The notes: generated by a model from the letters alone, not told the origin. A stretch of DNA of 64,000 nt from Ulota crispa (GCA_963920765.1 OY987246.1:6016501-6080500); one strand, 5' to 3'; positions 23,301 to 39,439 are shown, counted from the first letter of the stretch. Program-made: numbers and translations.

Positions 23301-24591
23301 TCAAGATAGAGCTACATTTCAAAACTGTAATGATTTTAAGGTAGCAAAACCCATAACCATCACTGTACCCGTAGCCATCACCTCTAACATCTTGGAAAAT
23401 CTGTGGAAGTGAATAGATGTAATTACAAGGATGTACAACATGTGAGCATGAAACCTTAGTGTTGGTATTAGGTGCAAGTGCAGTTGGCTCTTTACAAATT
23501 CACAACTTATTCTCACAGTATCTAAATAAGGTAGGAGCACCCAATTGCAACACTAGCCATTTTGCAACATCTAAAATTAAACCTAAAGTAGACACTCTTG
23601 CACCCAAACAAGACACAAATGCACCCAAATCAAACACACAAGTTGACATAAGGGAATAGAAATTGTGTAGGTGGCAGTTTTTGATTGGGCGTGACATGCT
23701 CTTTTTGTTGTCATGACATGGTTTTGTTGTTGTCGCTTTTTCAGAGGTCTAGTGTCCACAATAGGTCAATCTAGGGAGTGACCTTCAACAATTCATAATT
23801 TATTCATACAATCTCAGAAACTTCCAAAAACAATTTTGGTTGAATCTGTACCCATTTGCCAACAAGCACATGCCATTCCATTCTCAAAAGACCCTCCAGA
23901 TTACCACATCTAAGGTTAAGTGTCACATTTGGGTGCTTCTACCTTAAGGTAGGAACACCCATAAGCATCAATGTCCCCATAATTGTCACCTCTGAAATCT
24001 TGGAAAATCTGTGGAAGTGAATAGATGTAATGACAAGGATGTACAACATGTGGACATGAATTCTTAAAAGTGGTTATGGGTGCAATGGTAATTTGCTCTT
24101 TAAAAATTCACAACTTATTCTCACAGTATCCAAATAATACATTTGAAAGTGCAAACTTTTCTTTTTTCTGTTCCTAATAGGATCTTATAATTTGCTAGTT
24201 TTTTATTAATAGTCATCATGTTCAAAACCCTTAATTTGTCGTTTATGGGTGCTCCTACCTTAATACATTTGAAAGTGTAAACTCATCATTTTTCTTTTGC
24301 TAATAGCATCCTATAATTTGCTAGATGTTTAATGATAATCATCCTGTTCAAGACCCTTACTTTGACGGTTATGGGTGTTGCTACCTTACTGACTGATTTA
24401 CCTAAAAAATCCTAGAAAGCAAAAAGGTAAATTACAAGAATGCAAGAGTAAAAAGAGAGGACCTGAAGAGGCTGATCAGACTGAGAAAGAAGCTCTGATG
24501 AATGCGCAGGCAGCAGAAGCAACAACGAGTCCAATGCTTGCTGCGACAGAGACGGTGGCATCCGACGCATCAAATCCATTGCTGCCTCCAT
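20325..24591 (-). CDS. F-actin capping protein subunit beta, 8 exons
   Basis: Encodes the beta subunit of the heterodimeric CP complex that caps actin filament barbed ends in the cytoplasm. Exons, 5' to 3' on the minus strand: 24591-24463, 22594-22524, 22364-22251, 22059-21974, 21843-21770, 21109-20987, 20848-20753, 20456-20325 (TAA). They join in frame to 825 nt, 274 residues, close to the usual plant length. Diagnostic stretches: [13 protein letters not shown] at the start, [71 protein letters not shown] and [14 protein letters not shown]. All introns are GT-AG except intron 5 (21110-21769), whose donor reads GAG|gcaag. Intron 1 (1.87 kb) is largely nested AGGTAG elements. Intron 5 has a tandem duplication, and intron 7 a small palindrome. 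The start is chosen by homology; the open frame runs further upstream to 24663. The alpha partner is not in the window. Confidence 0.94.
20605..20723. mobile_element. Small palindromic TTAA-type element in CAPZB intron 7
   Basis: A 119-bp near-palindrome beginning CCCCATATTCGATCAATATG after TTAA and ending in its complement before TTTA. It lies within the 296-bp last intron. The end sequence and TTAA flank suggest the CCC/TTAA group, but one flank is degraded. Confidence 0.5.
21394..21757. repeat. Tandem duplication of about 180 bp in CAPZB intron 5
   Basis: Copies at 21394-21566 and 21578-21757 share CAGCATATACACCAGA, TCATGATGAGCAGATAAATG, TTTTTCGTCAAAACGTAGC and CGAAATTGTACTACAATA. The second copy ends about 13 bp from the GC donor of exon 5. 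Confidence 0.88.
23529..23944. mobile_element. AGGTAG/TA element, nested insert 1
   Basis: Begins AGGTAGGAGCACCCA after TA and ends with the imperfect complement (GGGTGCTTCTACCT) before TA. Internal sequence differs from its neighbour, so it is a different subfamily of the same TIR group. No coding potential. Confidence 0.8.
23947..24260. mobile_element. AGGTAG/TA element, nested insert 2
   Basis: Begins AGGTAGGAACACCCA directly after the TA that follows insert 1 and ends GGGTGCTCCTACCT before TA. Close relative of the copy at 11606-11913 (shared AATCTGTGGAAGTG, AGATGTAATGACA). Confidence 0.85.
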
Positions 24592-24747
24592 ACTTGCCTT
24601 CTTCTTCACGCATTCCAATCCAATAATACTGCACTCGAAATCCAAGTAGTTGTCACATTCCACCTCCCCAATCCCGTCGCCAAAACACCGAAATCAACGA
24701 TCGTGTAACCTGAAAGTTTTTCAAAATCCCGGACTGCGTGGATCGTG

Positions 24748-24756
24748 AAACCCTAA
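24748..24756 (+). promoter_or_regulatory. Telo-box AAACCCTAA upstream of CAPZB
   Basis: Exact match about 160 bp upstream of the CAPZB ATG, probably in the 5' leader or core promoter. A second exact copy lies at 24831-24839. Two copies within 90 bp make a chance match less likely in this AT-rich DNA. Confidence 0.45.
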
Positions 24757-24830
24757 CGACAAGCGCGGTTCATTAGATCGTGGATTCTAGGTACTCTTTC
24801 AGCTCCTCTGCAACACTGACATGAAGGTGG

Positions 24831-24839
24831 AAACCCTAA
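24831..24839 (+). promoter_or_regulatory. Second telo-box upstream of CAPZB
   Basis: Exact AAACCCTAA, 240 bp upstream of the CAPZB ATG and in the same orientation as the copy at 24748. Confidence 0.4.
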
Positions 24840-26499
24840 GTCGGGATTTGAGTACTCTCGGGAATCGGGAGGCGTTTCATGAAAAACGCCAGTGGTGTGA
24901 CCAGGAAGGAAAAATGTGCACAAGTGAGAAAGATAGAGTCGTTTTTGAAAGGAGAGTGAATTCTGTAGATCTGGAGGATGTATTCATCGAATACGAAGAT
25001 TTGAGACGTGGTGATTTTTTGAAATGTACGCAGAGGTGGAATAAGATTCTAGTCTAGGGCAATGCTCTCCAATGAGGGTATTATGTGAAGTACTGTACTG
25101 TACAGTACCTTCCCATAAATTTTCATCACTTTCCTTTATAGTTCAAAGAACTTTGCATTGCACGGAATATTATTAGTATTTTGTTGATTTGAACTTTAGA
25201 TGTTGGATTCTTGTGCAATTCCATATCAAATTTTAATTCTTCAAAACCAAAACTCTATTTTTGGTGGATTATTTTGTATTAGATTCATGGTTTTACAAGA
25301 TAATTCATTGAAAAATATTGGTGATGAATTTTTGAGATGTGATTGCATGAGTATGTAGGAAACACATCCATATGCACATCTTCTATGCTTAAAAGAACCC
25401 CCTTAAGTAACAAAAATTTGATTTACAAAGATTTCAATGAAACCTTTGGTACGCCCAAATTTTGTAAAATAAATATTTATATTTTTTAACTAGATTTTTA
25501 CCAAGGGAAAGTAATATCTTGTTAGAAAGTACAAACTTAGTCACAATGTAGGAATTGAACAGCAAATTTTGATTTTCTCAAAGAAATATCTATTTTTAAC
25601 TATAAAGTGACAAAAAGTTATGGGCGGGTACTATACAAGGGAGCACTGTCAATTTGGTCATTTTTTGTCAATTAGGACATATAAATTAGGACATTTTTTT
25701 TTGTCAATTTGGACACATTTAGGACGTGTTAATTTGGACATCATTTCTAGCCCTTTAAAGAGCTGACTAGGAGGGTGGACTCTTGATAAGGAAGCTTTTT
25801 GTTTCACTATATCAATTTTGTAGTATTGTTGTGTTTGATTCAATTTTCCTTTTTAGGAAGAATTTTAGAGTTTTTTTTAAATGGTCGCAAAAATAATCGT
25901 AACGGATTTGTTTCAAATGATTGTTTCAAGCCAAAATACTAAGACTACTACAAGTGTTACAATTACACAAGCTTTGAAAATTAGAAATTGTGACCATTCA
26001 TACTTGTTATAGTTAATCGTATAGCAACCACGTGTCACCCAATCTTACGTAACCATCAAAAGTACTACTGCCCAAATTTCTTCAAGAAACGGTTAATAAA
26101 AAAAAATAGTTTTAAGAATTTGAAATAAAAAAGAAAAAAGAAAAAGGGCAAATGACCATTTTTGTAATGGAGAGGGGCTTTTATTAAAATTTCATCAATA
26201 CAATATAAAATAAAAATTGTACAAATGCAAATATTGATGCCAATAAACATTGGTGACAATGAAAACATGATGTGTATATCATCTAGATAATTTTTTATTT
26301 TTGAAATATAGTTTTCAGGATGTGTATAGATGCTTATTAAGTATTTTCCAGGTGTATGAGAGATACCTGATGTGTAAATTTTTTAAGTAAATGAAACAAA
26401 CTGTGCACAACACAATGAGCCAATGAAATTTGTTCAACTTATCAGTTGTTTTTTATGAAGACATTCAATTTTTTTGAGCTACCCGCTAATCCTTCACTA

Positions 26500-26870
26500 A
26501 GTTTGGCCAGGCAAACTTTGTACGTACTCATAGTATCCACAATTGAAAACATACTCTTTCTTGGACCTTTCCTCTTGACCCATAGCAAAATAGAAAGTAC
26601 GAATATAGATGGATTTCTCCTCAGCAAAATTCATTGAAAGTTTCGAGAGGACGAGCTGCAAAACTTTCAAATTGCAAAAATCACTCATAGTATACCCAAT
26701 TGAAAACATGCTCCCTATTTTGGACCTTTCCTATTGACCCATAGCAAAGTTGCAAGAGCTATGGACAAATAAGAAAGTACAAACATACAAGAGTTCATCT
26801 CCTCAACGAATTCACTAAAAGTTTCAGGAGGACCAACTGCCAAACTTTCAAATTTCAAAAAGTACTCAGC
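26500..26870. repeat. Direct duplication of about 157 bp
   Basis: CTCATAGTATCCACAATTG (26527) and CTCATAGTATACCCAATTG (26684) start two copies. Each continues with TTGGACCTTTCC, TTGACCCATAGCAAA and AGAAAGTAC, then a CTTTCAAATT stretch. Located downstream of the spermidine synthase stop. Confidence 0.75.
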
Positions 26871-27230
26871 TCAGATAACCAATAATAGACGTGTCATTGA
26901 AGAACGACGATACGCGGATACGTGGTCAAAGAAGTGGTAGTACCAAATACTGACACATCCAAGGCAAAGAAGTCGAGAGAACTTGTGCAAAAGCTTGAAA
27001 TAAAGTTGTTATGTAAAACCAAAGATTCAGAATGGAGAACCACAACTCTTCTCCCATCACAATGCAGATGAAAGATTGAAAAAAAAACTCCAAAAACAAT
27101 ACTTATTCATTTTTAAATAAGCTCGTTACTGGTTCCCAAGGTCTAGACTTTACTCCTACTTCTAAACTTCACTTCTATCCTACCACAAAGCACAAAACCA
27201 GGGGAAGCACAATGCATTATTCTTGCTCAT

Positions 27231-31503
<4,273 letters not shown>

Positions 31504-33611
31504 CGCGACCGCTGCTGCTGCAATACAGAGCTTTCTCCGACGCAGACTGAATGCGTTCACTCGCTCTCCAGACGTCGCCCTCTTTCTCCTGCCGCACCCC
31601 CGACCCGACGAACGGATCCGTCGGACGAACCCCCGGCGAAAAAACTGTGCGAGCCAGCGTAGTCGTGGTCTCGTCGACGCGAAGTTGTTTCCGTCACTAT
31701 ACTTCGACGAGAGCCGTTTTTCGTTCAGTATCCCTCGTGCCCTAACAATACTCGCGCCGATATATAAGCTTACTTTTAACTTTTTGTGCTTAAAAAAGGG
31801 GCTGGAACTCTGCGCTTTTGCGAAGGATGGGACTCTGCTGGCGAATGAATGAACCCCCTGGACTCTGGCAAGACTTTTCACTTTGGTTTCTATTTTTTTA
31901 TGCAGTTGAGATATTTAGTGAAGTGGTAAAAGCTACTTACATCCGTGATTATAGATGAAAAATGTGGGACCAAAAATATGTAAGTTATGTTCATCCACAA
32001 TGTAGCAATGGCTTCTTGTTTGAACTCGATTGGAAATGCAATTCTATTCAAATTATCGTTAAATGATTATTGTATCTTTTGTGGATTCGTCTAACCAGAA
32101 GGTCTCTTTCTCTCTTGTTGATCTCTTATGAAATGTTTACTGACTTCTTTATCATTGTAATGATATCTATATATGAAAGAAGAGATGTGTATTTTATATA
32201 TACGATGTTTGTGTTACTTTTAATTTGTAATTTTTCTTTTTCAACCAATCAGAGGGTTCCATATCTCTCATGTTGTTCCTGAAATTATCTGCTAACTTCC
32301 TTTATTGCAAAAACTTTTAGAATGTTGTAAAAATGGAGGTTTTTTTTGGAAAGTTATTTCTTTATATCACACTAGCGGTTAGCGTTTGTTAAGTTACAAA
32401 TTCACCATTAGAATTTTATTAAGATTTTCATTTTTTTGATTAAAATGTAAAAGTAAATATTGTAGTAAGTTTTTCAATTGTATTTGTGTAATAATATCTA
32501 AAAAGTTAAAAAATATGATATTATAAAGGTTACAATGTGATATTACAGAGGTCATTGTCATTTTAGTAGCTTGATTACAAAGAGTGGAAATGAGATATTA
32601 CAGATGACAAATGTGATATTACAAAGGGCCTTGTAGTTCTAGGAGTATGATATGAAAAAAAAGCTGTGAGAAGGTCTTGATTTCTAATGCTCTTTGGTTT
32701 TAGGGGGCTTTGGTCATGGGCCTAGATTTTGCCATTGTATGTGATTGCCTGGCAGTGTTCCTAGCCTTGGAGATTGGCTGTTATGTTTTCCTTTCCTGGT
32801 AGGGTTCCATGAGTTGACATGACTAGTGTTTTTATGAATGGACAATATATCGCTCAAAAGCAGTACAAAAGAAGTGAGGAAATATTTGACAATGTATTTT
32901 AACTTTTTAGTGGATGAAATTGCAGAAATACTCCAGGGTTGTGACACGGTATTGCTCATTCGGGATGAATGTGGAATATTTTGGACAAATATGTGAGTCT
33001 TGACATAAAACTTTCATGTGCGATCCAGGCCCATGGATGTCAATAGCTTAATCATTCTAGCAAAGATTGCTTTTTTGCACTACATGAATTACATTTTTGT
33101 TCTGTACATGCAACATGGTGATGGTTTTTTGCGTGCAACCCAAGGTTTCAATTTAACTTTGTCCCTTAAAATGTGTTATATGCACTAGTGTTTGTAAAAT
33201 GAATCACTGGACACAAATGTTTGAAAATTTTAAGCTTTAGCCTTATCTATCTCCTCTTTAGTTTGTGCAAGATTTACTTATATGCTTTAGAGCAAAACCC
33301 TTCCCCTTCGTTCTCAGCGTTCCAAGAATTTTTAAGAGAATATGACAATGTTGTCTACAAATCAATTATGTGAAAAGATAAGGTTGGTTGTCCAAATATC
33401 AACCAAAATGAAGAGGCAATGGTCATATTCCTCAAATGTGATTTTCATAAACAGACCAAGTGGCTCGAATCGCTACTATAAGCTCTATAATTTTAAATTT
33501 TTGAATTACAATATTGTGGGTTTTGTTACAGTTTTCAAAAAAAATGAGTAAAATAGTCTTTTTTATTCACCCACATTTACAAGGCTCGGGTGACCTATCC
33601 TTGTTCCCCAC
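31504..33611. other. Spermidine synthase upstream region, then AT-rich DNA
   Basis: 31504-31900 is relatively GC-rich and should hold the promoter and leader. Beyond that no gene is recognised. Near 32515-32630 the phrase GATATTACA recurs four times. Confidence 0.4.
31760..31768 (-). promoter_or_regulatory. Candidate TATA element of the spermidine synthase gene
   Basis: TATATA-type sequence about 260 bp upstream of the chosen ATG, next to a comparatively GC-rich stretch (31420-31700). If used, transcription would start near 31730, and the longer open frame reaching 31881 would not be translated. Position only; no transcript evidence. Confidence 0.3.
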
Positions 33612-33615
33612 CTAG

Positions 33616-34536
33616 ACTCTAAAGGGTGTTTTTTGAGATCAGATCTTAAAAACTGCTAACTTTTAGTGCATTGCCCAAAACTGAAAATGAAGCCTTTTTT
33701 CTCAATTTCAACCTACAGAATTGTGTTAAACAGATAAATTAATACGGGCAGAAGTTTGAGCCCGTTTGATAGCGCGGATTGTAAGATTATAATGTTTAAA
33801 GTGAGAAAACAACTTTTTTCATTTCTGCAAAACAAGGTCAGCAGATTTTGAGCCTATCTAGAGTAGATTTTTTGCTTTACACAAAATGAGCTTTTTGATC
33901 ATTTACAAGTATATGATGTTAGGTTCACTCACAAAAAAAATCAGATGCAAATATAGAATTTAGCTTATTTTAAATCACCTTACAATGCAAGGAGGTTTAG
34001 TGAATTGGCAATACATTAGTCATCATTTCATGATTTCTTGTGCAATGAGGAAGTCTTTTATTTGAAATCTAAAAGGTGAAAATTAGAGACCAACATTTGG
34101 AATATGCAAAAAAAAGTTTCAAGAGCTTTGGGTTTATAGATTTAAAGATAATAGGGCCTATAGTTAGAGGATTTTTTTTGTTTTCTTAAAACTGTGCAAA
34201 CATAGCTAACAAAGTTTGACTGCCTCCAAAATGTGATGTGAGAGCTCAAAATTATTATTTTTTTGACAGTTGTACATGCCACATTTCAAAAGTTGATGAG
34301 AGTTTTAGCATAAGGTTCTCCAAAGATGCCCAAAAAGCCCAAGCTGTCCAATTTCTTTTGGGCAACATGACTTTTGAAACGGGCATTTGATTGTGGAAAA
34401 ATTTACATTTTCAACTTGGGGGATACATATTAGCATCTTGTGTAACAATTTTGAGAACATCCAATAAGAATTGACTCCATATGACCCTACCCAAGTTCTC
34501 AAGTGGATGTTGAACAACCACTTGGTCCTTTAGGGG
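33616..34536 (-). mobile_element. CCC/TTAA-group element of about 920 bp flanked by CTAG
   Basis: Reverse-orientation relative of 59971-61344. Shared blocks include AGTTTTAGCATAAGG, TTCTTGTGCAATGAGG and AACATCATAT (each on one strand). The better end reads GGTCCTTTAGGGG. CTAG occurs exactly at both borders (33612-33615 and 34537-34540) where relatives have TTAA. Confidence 0.75.
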
Positions 34537-34694
34537 CTAGATGAATGGGACCAGGGCCTTGGTCTATTGCTTTACAAGTTTGAGGATCAAGGTGAAAAAT
34601 CTCTATTATTTTGCATACCAAAGAATGTAAGAGTTTGGAAAATTGCCATTGAGAAAGTGAATTTGAGATTTTCAAATTTGAATTTGGATTTTAA

Positions 34695-35414
34695 CCTCTA
34701 AAGGACCACTTGTCCCTACGAGGGACAAATAAGATTTTGGGCATGTACTTATGGCTAAATTACTTTGTGAAATTTTTTGAAACTCTTACAGAAGATGGGG
34801 AATTCAAAGATCTGTGTGGTCATCTAATTTTTTCCTCATTCTGACATTTATTGAAGAAGTTAAAAATGAATTTATGAGAATTTTAGTTTGGTGGGCAACC
34901 CAAAAACTTCTTTAAAAATTGCATATTTTTAAAATAAAATTTTGAGGTTAGTTCTTTAGACTTACATATATGTGGGGAGCTTTGAATCATTCAATTCTAA
35001 TTGATGAGATGAAAGTTATGAGAAGTTTTGGTTTGCGGGTAGGTGTAGAAAACCTCAAAACTATGCCTACCCGCAAACTAAAACTTCTCATAACTTTCAT
35101 CTCATCAATTAGAATTGAATGATTCAAAGCTCCCCACATATATGTAAGTCTAAAGAACTAACCTCAAAATTTTATTTTAAAGATATGCAATTTTTAAAAA
35201 AGTTTTTGGGCTGCCCACCAAACTAAAATTCTCATAAATTCATTTTTAACTTCTTCAATAAATGTCAAAATGAGGAAAAAATTAGATGACCACACAGATC
35301 TTTGAATTCCCCATCTTCTGTAAAAGTTTCAAAAAATTACACAAAGTAGTTTAGCCATAAGTACATGCCCAAAATCCCATTTGTCCCTTATAGGGACAGG
35401 TGGTCCTTTCGGGG
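34695..35414. mobile_element. TTAA-flanked 720-bp near-perfect hairpin element
   Basis: TTAA CCTCTAAAGGACCACTTG at the left, GGTCCTTTCGGGG TTAA at the right. Arms of about 350 bp pair almost completely around a loop near 35045-35065. The arm sequence matches the right halves of the elements at 56939-57877 and 62885-63826. Confidence 0.9.
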
Positions 35415-35418
35415 TTAA

Positions 35419-35939
35419 AGGCCTTGGTTTAGTGCAAACATCCAGCAAGGGATAAATTTGACGAACTCAAAAATAGGGATAGATTCTTACTATCACTCGT
35501 GTTTGTAAAATAGCTGAGCTATTCCACCGTGGCCCTACAAATTTGCAAAGCAACAGACCAGAGACTTCCGGATTGTTTCTGGTGCAGGGTTGGGAGTTTG
35601 GAGTTTGGACCGAGTGACCAACTTTTGCTGGCCCTTCGCCCTACATTTTACTGAAGAAAATTGAGCGTCTATCCCCAAGACTGGGTAAAGCCCAGTGGGA
35701 GCAAAGTGGGTCTCACCAACCAGAGTCCACCACATGACCCACCATCTTTGTAACCAACTGTGGTATCTCCATTTTTCTCAAAGCTTTTGCACCGGAATTT
35801 ATGATGAAAAGGATGGGCCCATGGGGCGTAGGTAAAGTGACTGTCGTCCAGTCAGTGGCTCCACCATACCTTACTGCTCATTTATGTGAATGTCCATGTC
35901 AAACTGGCACTCTGCCTGTTAAGGGAAATTACAGATAGA
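35419..35939. other. Intergenic DNA, nothing recognised
   Basis: Somewhat GC-richer around 35520-35880, with no coherent open frame and no family signal. Confidence 0.35.
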
Positions 35940-36338
35940 GGCATAAAAATGAAAATATTACAAATTGGGGCACAGTTTTGAAACAATATACAGTTTTTTG
36001 TAAATTTTGTTTGTTTGGACAATGGTTGATTTAGATACGTCACATTAAATTTTAGTTGGTTTTCAAAAAACTTAGAGGCCTTTCCAAATCAAGCCTAAAT
36101 AAAGAAATTTCAGTAAGGGGATGGCGAATTTTGGAAATATCTCTAATATATTTGGAGGTTAGCTAACTTTTGATGTGATATTTTTAATCAAGCAATATCA
36201 AAACCAAAAAAATACAAAGGTTTACAAATTATCTTGAAATTGTATCCTTGTTTGTAATTATTTTGAAATTGCGTCCCTATTTGTAATATTTTTTATTTTC
36301 ATGCCCCTATTTGTAATATTCCGTATTTTTATCTTGCC
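35940..36338. mobile_element. Unclassified inverted-repeat element
   Basis: Left GGCATAAAAATGAAAATATT then ACAAATTGGGGCA; right is the imperfect complement ending in TTTTTATCTTGCC. Ends are diverged and no TSD was identified. Confidence 0.55.
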
Positions 36339-36405
36339 ATAAAAGTTCACAATGGATTTGTTCTACAAATTCTTCACCCTTCATAAATATATTATAATTT
36401 GGTTA

Positions 36406-36742
36406 AGGGAAAATTTTATAGATACTTTTGAAGTTTGCCATATTTGTATAGATATCCTTGACTTTTCAGAAATTGCACAAATATTCTTGGATCATCATTT
36501 TCAAGTGTTTGTTCTATTGTGCATGTCACTTTTTTTCCTCAAGAGCATGCAAGCATGCATGCTTGCTTTTTTTTTTTTTTTTTTTTGCACTCCTTGCTAT
36601 AACATTGGTCACAAAGGAAGTAGCATATATAACAAAACAAACGCCTAAAATTTATGATCCAAGGGTATTTGTGCAATTTCCAAAACATTAGGGATGTTTG
36701 TACAAATGTGGCAAAATTCAAGGGTATCCATAAAATTTTCCA
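36406..36742. mobile_element. hAT-like AGGGAAA MITE with perfect 8-bp TSD
   Basis: AGGGAAAATTTTATAGATAC at the left, complement ending AAAATTTTCCA at the right. TSD TTTGGTTA at 36398-36405 and 36743-36750. Contains an inner homopolymer T run near 36570. Confidence 0.9.
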
Positions 36743-36750
36743 TTTGGTTA

Positions 36751-37858
36751 AATCGTTGGAGCATATCCATCCAACCTCAAAAACTTCATCAATAAAAAAA
36801 GCAGTGTTCCTTGTTTCTAGTGTAGATCACTTCTTTCCCCCATTTGTATAATTAGGCGAGTTCATGTTCATTCCATGACAAGTCTCCTTATTTGCAAAAG
36901 TAAATAGACTATTCATCATTGATTATTCATCCTAATTTTGTAGAAGGAATGGTAGTATTTGGAAGAAAATTGTTGTGCACAAGGAAATTGTAATTTTTGT
37001 AGTGCCAAGGAGAATATTTTGGCAAGCCCAGCCATTAATTGTTTCCTTTTCAACCAAAAGTCTCCTTGATTTGTTGTTTTTTTTTGTATGAGTGGAGATG
37101 CTCTTGGAGTGTCCTCAAGGCATATTGTGAAGAGACACCATATCTTTTAGTTATCAAAAGTGGAACAAAAATTGGAAACTATATCATCACTTGAAGTGCA
37201 TTGAGAAAGTCTTAGTAGCTTTGGACAAGTTTGTTTGATTATGGAAGAATGGAGTTAGATAGGGTCTAAAAGATAAGAAGTGCAAACGTGTTTTGCTACC
37301 TAATGCAAGAATGGAATCCTTGTGACATGGTGGATGACAAGCTTATGTAGATTCTCTCTAATTCTATGATTGGTTTTGTGTTCCAAGTTGATTAAGTATT
37401 GATGTGACCACCTAACAATAGGATGTTTGTGTGGGCTCTCCCATGATTAGGCCTCCTTGTGGATGTCTATTTTTGTTTTAGTTATCGTTTTTTCATGTCT
37501 CTTATTTTCTTTTGATTGTGCCCTAGAATTCATTTGTGTTATCCTTATAATCCTATTTTTGCAACGAACATTTTCTTTTTCTAAACAATATTAATGAGAA
37601 CATAGTGAAAGCTCAAGAGATTTTTGAACAAACCCAAGTTGAATTATTTGTTATCTGAACTTCATCTCTCATTACATGTCCTTCATGTATTATGCTTACA
37701 TACTCATCACTTAATATATAGACAAGCCTCTTTGTGGCCGTCACACCATGTCCCACATTCCAACTCTAGAAGTCCTAGTTCAACTCAAAATCTCAAGTTT
37801 GTTGGATTATAAAGGGGAAAGAGAAGAATTACTCGAACATAATGCTCATATAGTATAG
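36751..37858. other. Intergenic DNA, nothing recognised
   Basis: AT-rich, no supported gene or repeat structure. Confidence 0.35.
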
Positions 37859-38240
37859 CTCTTAAAGGACCAATGGGTGGCCGTGGCCTGCCCATACTGT
37901 AGCTTGAACAATATTTATACTGTAGCTTCAATAGTGCTTTGGTTGATGGGCACCAATAGTATTGCTTTTAAAAGTTTCAAAAGTCAATAGTGCACGCCAA
38001 CCTCATGAAATTTGCAATAAGGGCAGTTTGGAACCCAACATAATGATTTTAAGTTTTCTCACATTTTGGGTTACCTAAAAATATAAATATATTTGATAAG
38101 ATTTTTATTTACCTTCTATAATGGACCATGTGTTTACGGTCACTTTGGGAAAAAAATAGATGAAAAACGAATTTTTTCTGTCATATAGACTAAATTTTCA
38201 GGGCCAAAGGACGATAAATGTCCTCATGGACGTTTAGGGG
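37859..38240. mobile_element. CCC/TTAA MITE, AAAGTCAATAGTGCA subfamily, copy 1
   Basis: Right end GGACGTTTAGGGG TTAA is clear; left end CTCTTAAAGGACCAATG is eroded and its TTAA is lost. Related to 48757-49118 and 50094-50450 (shared AAAAGTCAATAGTG and CCATGTGT blocks). Confidence 0.75.
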
Positions 38241-38244
38241 TTAA

Positions 38245-39080
38245 AGAAAAAGACTAGTAGGACTCAATTCTAGAGTTAGTTTTATGCTTTTGCTACATCC
38301 TTTTCTTCGAGTTAAGTTCTACTATCTAAAGCCAAAACTTCCAAAAAGTGCCTTCATACAGACATTTGTGAGTGAGGCTATAATTGGGAATTGAATATAG
38401 TCAAAAAAATTTAAATAGTAAGCATTGGACAATTCAAAGTTACTCATATTTAGCACGAAATTGTGAACATCACCATATCCAGCAAAGAAAGTTTGGAGAG
38501 AATGAAAAACGTCTACAAAAAATTTCCAATGTTTTGCCTTAACAGGAATTGAGCTTTTGTAGTTTCCACAAATATCCAAAAGTTTGATATTTTGTAAATA
38601 TTGGGAGATTGTCAAATGTTTTGTTTATACATCATGCGATCTTGCTATATTATGCTTAAGTCCCAAATTTCATGAACACTCCAATTTCATGACATGTTAA
38701 CATTTGTCCTACGTTCCAACTCCTAGTGAAATCTCTTAACCTAATTGGGAGAGAGCTGAAAATGGAGAATCAACTTCACATTAAGTTCCAAGACCTTGAT
38801 CACATAAAAAAGCGTACATGGTAAGTATTTTTTTTTTTGGAAGTTCTGGCACTTACAAAGTCAGAGTTTTGTTCAAGAATTTTGTAAGACAAAAATAGAA
38901 CCCTAGTTCAACTTTGAAACCAAACCCCAACATTCTTTTGTCCAGGAACAAATATTCAGTTTCCTTAGACGGTATTTATTTTCGTTTATTAACCCCAAAC
39001 GGACCAAACTGTTTTTATTTTGTTTTTTATTTATTTTATTTTATTTTATTTTTTTGGCAACTTAGCAATTTGAGCAAGTA
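38245..39080. other. Intergenic DNA, nothing firm
   Basis: AT-rich. TTAACCCCAAACGGACCAAA near 38990 may be an orphan end of a CCC/TTAA element. Confidence 0.35.
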
Positions 39081-39240
39081 AGGTAGTCTGCTCATATTCG
39101 GCTCATGCTCTAAAACTGCTCACCTCCCAAATGTACCCTACTAAAACATGTCTTATTCATAGCCTTTCAACAATGTACATGGGGCAAACATTTGTGAGGT
39201 GGGCGGTTTTAGAGCACCTACAACTTTTCCAAATCAAAAT
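39081..39240 (+). mobile_element. Truncated AGGTAG/TA element
   Basis: AGGTAGTCTGCTCATATTCG after TA, then an inner palindrome GCTCTAAAACTGCTCACC with its complement, as in 8596-9164. The right end is missing. Confidence 0.6.
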
Positions 39241-39439
39241 TTCATAGAATGTGAGGACAAGGAATATCTTTCACATGCACTAAGTTTAATGACATTTGAA
39301 ATTATGAGTAAAGAGTTCTAACTCAATATGTTTCTTGTTCCTCTAGAAAAGCAATATGGGCATCTTTTAAAAACTATTTTTTTCAAAAGCAAGTACTTGA
39401 AATTGGTTCAAGAGATTTATGTGTATGTAAAAAAAAAAT

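Larger units (their letters stand above)
23339..24386. mobile_element. AGGTAG/TA element in CAPZB intron 1, interrupted by two others
   Basis: The outer copy starts at 23339 (AGGTAGCAAAACCCATAACC) and resumes at 24262 (AATACATTTGAAAGTG), ending CTACCT at 24386. Joining the halves gives about 315 bp matching the uninterrupted relative at 23947-24260. The two inserts occupy a single TA inside it. Confidence 0.8.
24592..27230. other. Intergenic DNA between CAPZB and spermidine synthase
   Basis: 24592-25060 is likely the CAPZB leader and promoter. 25060-26430 is AT-rich with short GTCAATTTGGACA-type repeats near 25650-25740. No gene recognised. Confidence 0.4.

Noticed and set aside
31504-31881. 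N-terminal extension of the spermidine synthase frame
   Set aside because: The frame is open but has no family similarity, and a TATA-like element lies inside it, so I treat it as leader and promoter. A plastid-targeting extension cannot be fully excluded.
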